Shown here: piece after piece, positions 16,020 to 19,565 of the stretch
Layout of the letters: each line of letters starts with the position of its first letter
How positions within the stretch are numbered: position 1 is the stretch's first letter
Program-made: the position numbers and the translations under genes
Origin: JALHSV01 sp964553535
GTDB lineage: Bacteria; Nitrospirota; Thermodesulfovibrionia; Thermodesulfovibrionales; SM23-35
DNA: 19,565 nucleotides
Reading direction: 5' to 3'
Assembly (NCBI GenBank): GCA_964553535.1
Contig: CAZKLK010000017.1
Coordinates: 1-19,565 of the forward strand
The notes under the pieces: generated by a model
Databases searched by the model: none
Seen by the model: the letters and a program-made list of their open reading frames with translations, nothing else
Told to the model about the DNA's origin: nothing

Positions 16020-16168
16020 TAATACCCAAATCCGGCGATAACTATCTCGACCGATTGATAAACGCGTCATTGCGAGCACCCGGAAGGTGCGTGGCAATCT
16101 CCTTTCATACGACGAGATTGCTTCGCTGCACTCGCAATGACAATTCTTATCGCTGGATTTGGGCATTA
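16020..16168. repeat. Palindromic MITE-like element (CATTGCGAG family)
   Basis: The outer 22-base arms (16020-16041 and 16147-16168) are inverted repeats with 20 of 22 matches, built around CCCAAATCC. Inside lie GTCATTGCGAG (16066-16076) paired with CTCGCAATGAC (16131-16141), and GCAATCTC (16094-16101) paired with GAGATTGC (16114-16121). The whole 149-bp unit can fold into a long hairpin. A partial inverted copy lies at 1-57. CATTGCGAG/CGCAATG palindromes are a known type of dispersed intergenic repeat in deltaproteobacterial and Nitrospirota-like genomes. It encodes no protein, so any mobility would need a transposase in trans. No clear target-site duplication is visible. Confidence 0.8.
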
Positions 16169-16371
16169 TTTTATGTTCGAAGTCCACATTATTTATTAGC
16201 AATTTCTGTTCCAGAGGTTGCAGCTTTTCTTGTACGGAAAGAGACAACAGGAAGCTTATTCCGAATATCGCAGTCGAACTTTCAGAAATATGCCGCCGTA
16301 TTGTGGCAGGGGTAGCCGGGGCACGCGCCAACGCCGCAGTATCAGGCTAAACCCTAAAAATGCGGTGAGGG

Positions 16372-17223
16372 TCAGTAGAATTCCTTCAGCATATCCCCTG
16401 TTAACGGCATTTTGAACTGCTGCCTTATAAGGGACGTGCCGCTTATAACCGGAATCCTTTCCTCAAGAATGGGGCGGTGATTTCTGAAAATAATTCCGGT
16501 CGGAATGTTTTCTCCCCATTCCAGCGCCTTCTGAAATGCCCTGATTTTGTCCTCAGGGTCGTATCCGGCGTCAAGACGATAAACACGCCGCCGGTACCAT
16601 TCATATGTGTTTATCTTGTTGAATGTTACACATGGCTGGAGGATATCGACAAGCGCAAATCCCTTGTGCGGCACCGCGCTTTTCATAATTTCAGAGAGAT
16701 GCGCCTGATCTCCCGCGAAGCCTCTGGCCACAAAACTGCAGTCGAGGGCAATCGCAAGCGCCAAAGGGTTCAGTTGCTCCGAGAAAACGCCGAAAGGCTG
16801 ATTTTTAGCTGCCATCCCCTCCATGCTTGTGGGAGACGGCTGCCCCTTTGTGAGGCCGTATATCTGGTTATCATGCACAAAAAGTTTAACATTGATGTTT
16901 CTCCTGATTGCATGAATAAGGTGATTGCCGCCCTCACCGTAACAGTCGCCGTCGCCTGCAACAGCAATGACCAGCATCTCATGATTCGCAAGTCTGATGC
17001 CGGTTGCCACGGGAAGTGTTCTGCCGTGCAGACCGTTAAACGTGTTGCACTTCACATAGTGGGGGAATTTCCCCGCCTGACCTATACCGGATACAATGGT
17101 GAATTGATGAGGCTCGACTTTAAGTTCAGCCATCGCGTCCTTAAACGCGCTGAGTATCCCGAAATTGCCGCATCCGGGACACCATGCCGGCTTCTGTCCT
17201 TTATAATCTTCCGCAACGGGCAT
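16372..17223 (-). CDS. korB: 2-oxoacid:ferredoxin oxidoreductase, beta subunit (KorB-like)
   Basis: This subunit binds thiamine diphosphate and probably a [4Fe-4S] cluster. With KorA it interconverts a 2-oxoacid plus CoA with acyl-CoA and CO2, using ferredoxin. From the ATG at 17223 it has 283 residues. WCPGCGNFG (14-22) gives cluster cysteines C15 and C18. The TPP motif starts GDGDCYGEGGNH (90-101) and continues to the Asn-rich end near N119, and C198 fits the last cluster ligand. The usual cysteine just after GIG is Gln49 here; C59 in VKCN may replace it. The frame is open 15 codons further upstream, but the family start and the 23-bp overlap with korA favour 17223. Substrate (2-oxoglutarate, pyruvate or another acid) cannot be settled from sequence alone. 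Confidence 0.9.
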   Translation of the reverse strand: MPVAEDYKGQKPAWCPGCGNFGILSAFKDAMAELKVEPHQFTIVSGIGQAGKFPHYVKCNTFNGLHGRTLPVATGIRLANHEMLVIAVAGDGDCYGEGGNHLIHAIRRNINVKLFVHDNQIYGLTKGQPSPTSMEGMAAKNQPFGVFSEQLNPLALAIALDCSFVARGFAGDQAHLSEIMKSAVPHKGFALVDILQPCVTFNKINTYEWYRRRVYRLDAGYDPEDKIRAFQKALEWGENIPTGIIFRNHRPILEERIPVISGTSLIRQQFKMPLTGDMLKEFY

Positions 17224-18922
17224 ACACTTCGCCAATGAGATTTTCAACAGTGAAAGGCCTGCCATCATATTTGCCGATCATGCCGGCAAACTGATACCCC
17301 GTTTCCGTCCTGAAAAGCCGGGCAAATTGCCCGGAAGCATTCTGTTCTATGCAGATTGCCAGTTTGCTTCCATTCAGGAATGAGAGATAGTCAAACCCGT
17401 CCGTTGACGGGAAGGGATATAACTGGCTGAAATGCAGCATCGCAACTTTTTCCTCACGCCTGAGGAAATCGATAACTTCCCTCACAATACCATAGAGGGA
17501 ACCCCAACAGACAAGGACGATATCCGGATTGCTGCTGCCGTATCGCAGTGGCGGTTCAATCTCCTTCCTGAGAACAGGCAACTTTTTCAACAATCTCTTC
17601 TGAACCATTTTCACCCTGGTCTCTGCATCCTCAATGATGTGTCCATCCTCATCATGTTCATCACTGTCGGTTACAACAAGGTTGGTTGAATCACCGGGGA
17701 TGCCGAATGCCGACACGCCGTTTTCTGTAAAAGCGTGCCGCTTGTACTTCCGGAACTGCTTCAATGCCGCTCCTCTCAACCTGTAATCATAATAACCGGG
17801 TTTCGCAATGTTCAGTCCCTCGTATGTCCACACTGAATCCGCAAGATACTGGTCAAACAACACCAAAGCGGGTATCTGATATTTTTCCGAGAGATCAAAA
17901 GCCTTGTTCATCAGATACAACGCCTGTTCAGGAGAGCCCGGCGCAAATATAACCCTCGGGAACTCTCCGTGTGCGGCGTGCACCGCAAAAAGCAAATCCC
18001 CCTGTTCCGTCCTTGTCGGAAGTCCGGTGGCGGGCGCCGGCCTCTGACCGAGCGCAATGACCACCGGCGTTTCCGTCATGCCGGAAAGGGAGAGACCTTC
18101 AACCATAAGGGCAAAACCACCGCCCGCCGTTCCGGTCATTGCGCGAACTCCGGCGAAAGAAGCCCCAATCGCCATGTTAATTGCCGCTATCTCGTCTTCC
18201 GCCTGCTCGACAATAATCCCGTATTCCTGCGCCTTCCCCGCAAGATAATTCATAATCCCGGTTGAGGGAGTCATGGGATACGCCGCATAGAATTTGCATC
18301 CCGAAGCTATAGCTCCAAGCGCTATGCCTGCTATGCCGGATATCAGGGCCATGGGACTCCCTGACGGTGACGGATTAAATGAGCATCTTGGACAGTTGCG
18401 AAGTGCGAAATCATGGCCGGCCCGCGCGGCATTCAGATTGGCCTGTATCACTTCCTCCCCTTTTCTGCCAAAGGAATCACGAATAATTCCGTCGAAAATA
18501 TCCGGTTTAATTCCCAGCATGCCCAGCACGGAACCGGTTGCCACAACATTTGCCATGATCTTTCCGCCGTGCTGAAGCGCCAGATCGGAGAAAGGTATGC
18601 CCAGAAAACGTGCATCGTCGTATTTTGGTTCCGGGGCAGATGAGTCGAAAACGAGCAGTCCGCCCTCCGATAGGCCGCTCCCATGAAGCGTGACGCTTGC
18701 CCCGTCGAAAGCGACAATGATATCGATGTGTTCCTTCGAGGCCGTGACCGGTTTGTCTGAAAACCTGATCTGGTAGAAATTGTTGCCGCCCCTTATGCGG
18801 GATTCATAATCCTGATGGGCAAAGACATGATACCCGCACCGTGAAAATACCTTTGCGAGCGTATCCCCGATGGTCTGGATACCCTGTCCCGCCTCACCGC
18901 ATATTTTGATGGAATAGTCCAC
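17201..18922 (-). CDS. korA: 2-oxoacid:ferredoxin oxidoreductase, fused gamma-alpha subunit (KorA-like)
   Basis: This 573-residue partner of KorB has a gamma domain first (about 1-175, beginning GEAGQGIQTIG at 9-19), here fused to the alpha subunit (about 190-573). The alpha part carries the pyrimidine-binding YPMTPST motif (215-221) and AEDEIAAINMAIGASFAG (241-258), followed by the transketolase C-terminal-like region. The linker contains a CxxC pair (C177/C180). The start is GTG at 18922, giving MDYSIKICGE, where the family begins; there is no clear ribosome site. It lies 32 bp after the erythrin-like gene and overlaps korB by 23 bp, so the three are one operon. No ferredoxin-type delta subunit is present, so an external ferredoxin is expected. 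Confidence 0.92.
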   Translation of the reverse strand: MDYSIKICGEAGQGIQTIGDTLAKVFSRCGYHVFAHQDYESRIRGGNNFYQIRFSDKPVTASKEHIDIIVAFDGASVTLHGSGLSEGGLLVFDSSAPEPKYDDARFLGIPFSDLALQHGGKIMANVVATGSVLGMLGIKPDIFDGIIRDSFGRKGEEVIQANLNAARAGHDFALRNCPRCSFNPSPSGSPMALISGIAGIALGAIASGCKFYAAYPMTPSTGIMNYLAGKAQEYGIIVEQAEDEIAAINMAIGASFAGVRAMTGTAGGGFALMVEGLSLSGMTETPVVIALGQRPAPATGLPTRTEQGDLLFAVHAAHGEFPRVIFAPGSPEQALYLMNKAFDLSEKYQIPALVLFDQYLADSVWTYEGLNIAKPGYYDYRLRGAALKQFRKYKRHAFTENGVSAFGIPGDSTNLVVTDSDEHDEDGHIIEDAETRVKMVQKRLLKKLPVLRKEIEPPLRYGSSNPDIVLVCWGSLYGIVREVIDFLRREEKVAMLHFSQLYPFPSTDGFDYLSFLNGSKLAICIEQNASGQFARLFRTETGYQFAGMIGKYDGRPFTVENLIGEVYARCGRL

Positions 18923-18954
18923 TGAATACTGCCGCTAAATTTTATTCACCGCAT

Positions 18955-19422
18955 TTACATGAAACTTCGCTTAAGATCATTCAGCCAGACGATGTGACTC
19001 TTTTCCTCCCGGATTATCGCATCGACAATATCCTTCTCTTTTAGCGCCTCGCGAAGCGTATAGTAATACAGCAGCGTTTCGCGTTCAAAACACAAGGCAA
19101 AAACAATCGCTTCTGATGATGTTTTCACATGCTCAAGGGAGGGCAGACACTTGTCCTTGCCAAGAAAAAACTCCGAATCGACAACCGCTCTGAGGTAGAG
19201 GGCCACCTCATCCCAGCCCTCGGGCTTTTCATCCTTCAACTGACTTCCCAGTTCCGCGAAGCTCTCCCCATGCTTTATCTCATGGGCCGCAAGCAGTTCA
19301 AAGAGTTTTCTTAATTCAGCCTTATCATGGAATTTTTCCGCCATTTTCATATAGAACTCCTGCCCTAACTTCTCCGCCTGAACAGCCTGCTCCACCACTT
19401 CCCTGACCGAATACTTAATCAT
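18955..19422 (-). CDS. Erythrin-like ferritin-family diiron protein (no rubredoxin domain)
   Basis: This 155-residue four-helix protein has the spacing of a rubrerythrin-type diiron site. Candidate ligands are E17 (with nearby E22), the ExxH pair E48/H51, E113 (with nearby E115) and the ExxH pair E140/H143. There is no C-terminal rubredoxin domain with its CxxC pairs, so it is erythrin-like rather than a full rubrerythrin. Such proteins are linked to peroxide or oxygen handling or iron binding in anaerobes. AGGAG five bases before the ATG and a good sigma70 promoter fix the start. It heads the operon with korA and korB, whose oxygen-sensitive cluster enzyme it could protect; that role is inferred. 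Family call is good; biochemical activity unknown. Confidence 0.85.
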   Translation of the reverse strand: MIKYSVREVVEQAVQAEKLGQEFYMKMAEKFHDKAELRKLFELLAAHEIKHGESFAELGSQLKDEKPEGWDEVALYLRAVVDSEFFLGKDKCLPSLEHVKTSSEAIVFALCFERETLLYYYTLREALKEKDIVDAIIREEKSHIVWLNDLKRSFM

Positions 19423-19427
19423 GGCAT

Positions 19428-19432
19428 CTCCT
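19428..19432 (-). promoter_or_regulatory. Strong ribosome binding site of the erythrin-like gene
   Basis: AGGAG on the minus strand, five bases before the ATG at 19422. It is among the clearest Shine-Dalgarno sequences in this window and confirms the start. Confidence 0.8.
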
Positions 19433-19465
19433 CACATATTACCGGCGATGAATCAAAGTATCTTA

Positions 19466-19494
19466 AGTTTAGACAATAAGCCGGACATCGTCAA
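19466..19494 (-). promoter_or_regulatory. Sigma70 promoter of the erythrin-korA-korB operon
   Basis: On the minus strand TTGACG (19489-19494), a 17-bp spacer and TAAACT (19466-19471) give a good sigma70 promoter. Transcription should start near 19459, leaving a leader of about 37 bases that contains the AGGAG ribosome site. No separate promoter is seen before korA, which starts 32 bp after the first gene. Confidence 0.65.
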
Positions 19495-19520
19495 CATCTA
19501 TAAATACCCATGCCATCAAC

Positions 19521-19565
19521 GAATTAAAAGTGAACTGTTTTCATCAAATTTATGAATTAAAAGTG
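19521..19565. repeat. Short direct repeat at the right window edge
   Basis: GAATTAAAAGTG occurs at 19521-19532 and again at 19554-19565, 33 bp apart, about three helical turns. Both copies lie upstream of the erythrin promoter. The second ends with the window, so further copies cannot be excluded. It may be a pair of binding sites or the edge of a larger repeat. Confidence 0.5.

Larger units (their letters stand above)
15880..16371. other. 492-bp AT-rich intergenic region between korB and pilB-2
   Basis: The left third (15880-16019) is AT-rich and holds overlapping promoter-like sequences on both strands. The middle (16020-16168) is a palindromic repeat. The right part (16169-16371) has no gene I recognise. 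Reading frames cross it on both strands (up to 122 codons), but they run through the repeat and show no domain, so I do not annotate a protein. No intrinsic terminator for korB is evident. Confidence 0.6.

Noticed and set aside
16066..16141. Palindromic core as a CRISPR repeat or intrinsic terminator
   Set aside because: There is no array of spaced repeats and no T tract after the hairpin on either strand; a dispersed palindromic element explains it better.
15968..16315. 115-codon plus-strand frame in the same gap
   Set aside because: It also crosses the repeat. A promoter-like sequence lies upstream, but the protein shows no recognisable features.
15963..16331. 122-codon minus-strand frame in the korB-pilB-2 gap
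   Set aside because: It runs through the palindromic repeat, whose translation gives the cysteine-rich stretch; no domain, no ribosome site, no support outside the repeat.
17224..17268. 15-residue N-terminal extension of KorB
   Set aside because: It is korA coding sequence in another frame, and family members begin close to the WCPGCG motif.

Overview
This window reads as ordinary bacterial chromosome: moderate GC, dense coding, 14 protein genes, and no rRNA, tRNA, CRISPR array or phage gene that I can see. An anaerobic or microaerophilic lineage is suggested by a ferredoxin-linked 2-oxoacid oxidoreductase, an erythrin-like diiron protein and a CATTGCGAG-type palindromic repeat. The mix (PilB with an MshEN domain, PilS/PilR, gamma-alpha-fused KorA, ACT-domain malic enzyme) looks most like Nitrospirota (Thermodesulfovibrionia) or a deltaproteobacterial relative. 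That placement is inference from gene style, not from a marker gene.

Layout. Every gene except the malic enzyme is on the minus strand. (1) 159-5333, read right to left: a membrane-anchored staphylococcal-type nuclease, RNase J, undecaprenyl-diphosphate phosphatase (UppP) and the DNA translocase FtsK. rnj, uppP and ftsK are packed with a 6-bp gap and a 16-bp overlap. (2) 5413-6831: an ACT-domain malic enzyme on the plus strand, divergent from the nuclease and convergent with pilR. (3) 6842-15879: a type IV pilus motor and regulation operon, in transcription order pilB-2, pilB-1, pilT, pilC, pilS, pilR. It encodes two extension ATPases, one retraction ATPase, the platform protein and a two-component system. 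No pilin or secretin is present. (4) 15880-16371: a 492-bp AT-rich gap holding a palindromic, MITE-like repeat whose second, partial copy sits in inverted orientation at the left window edge. (5) 16372-19422: an erythrin-like protein, KorA (gamma-alpha fusion) and KorB, behind a good sigma70 promoter.

The strongest anomaly is the pilB pair. The two genes are clearly diverged over the linker and ATPase domain, but they share a perfect 439-bp direct repeat that begins exactly at the start codon and covers the whole MshEN (c-di-GMP-binding type) N-terminal domain, synonymous sites included. This points to recent gene conversion, partial duplication or an assembly join. Secondary observations are -10 elements placed 6-9 nt before the start codons of ftsK, rnj and the malic enzyme (possible leaderless mRNAs), a shifted cysteine in KorB, and the repeat family. 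I do not see an obviously new defence or biosynthetic system here.
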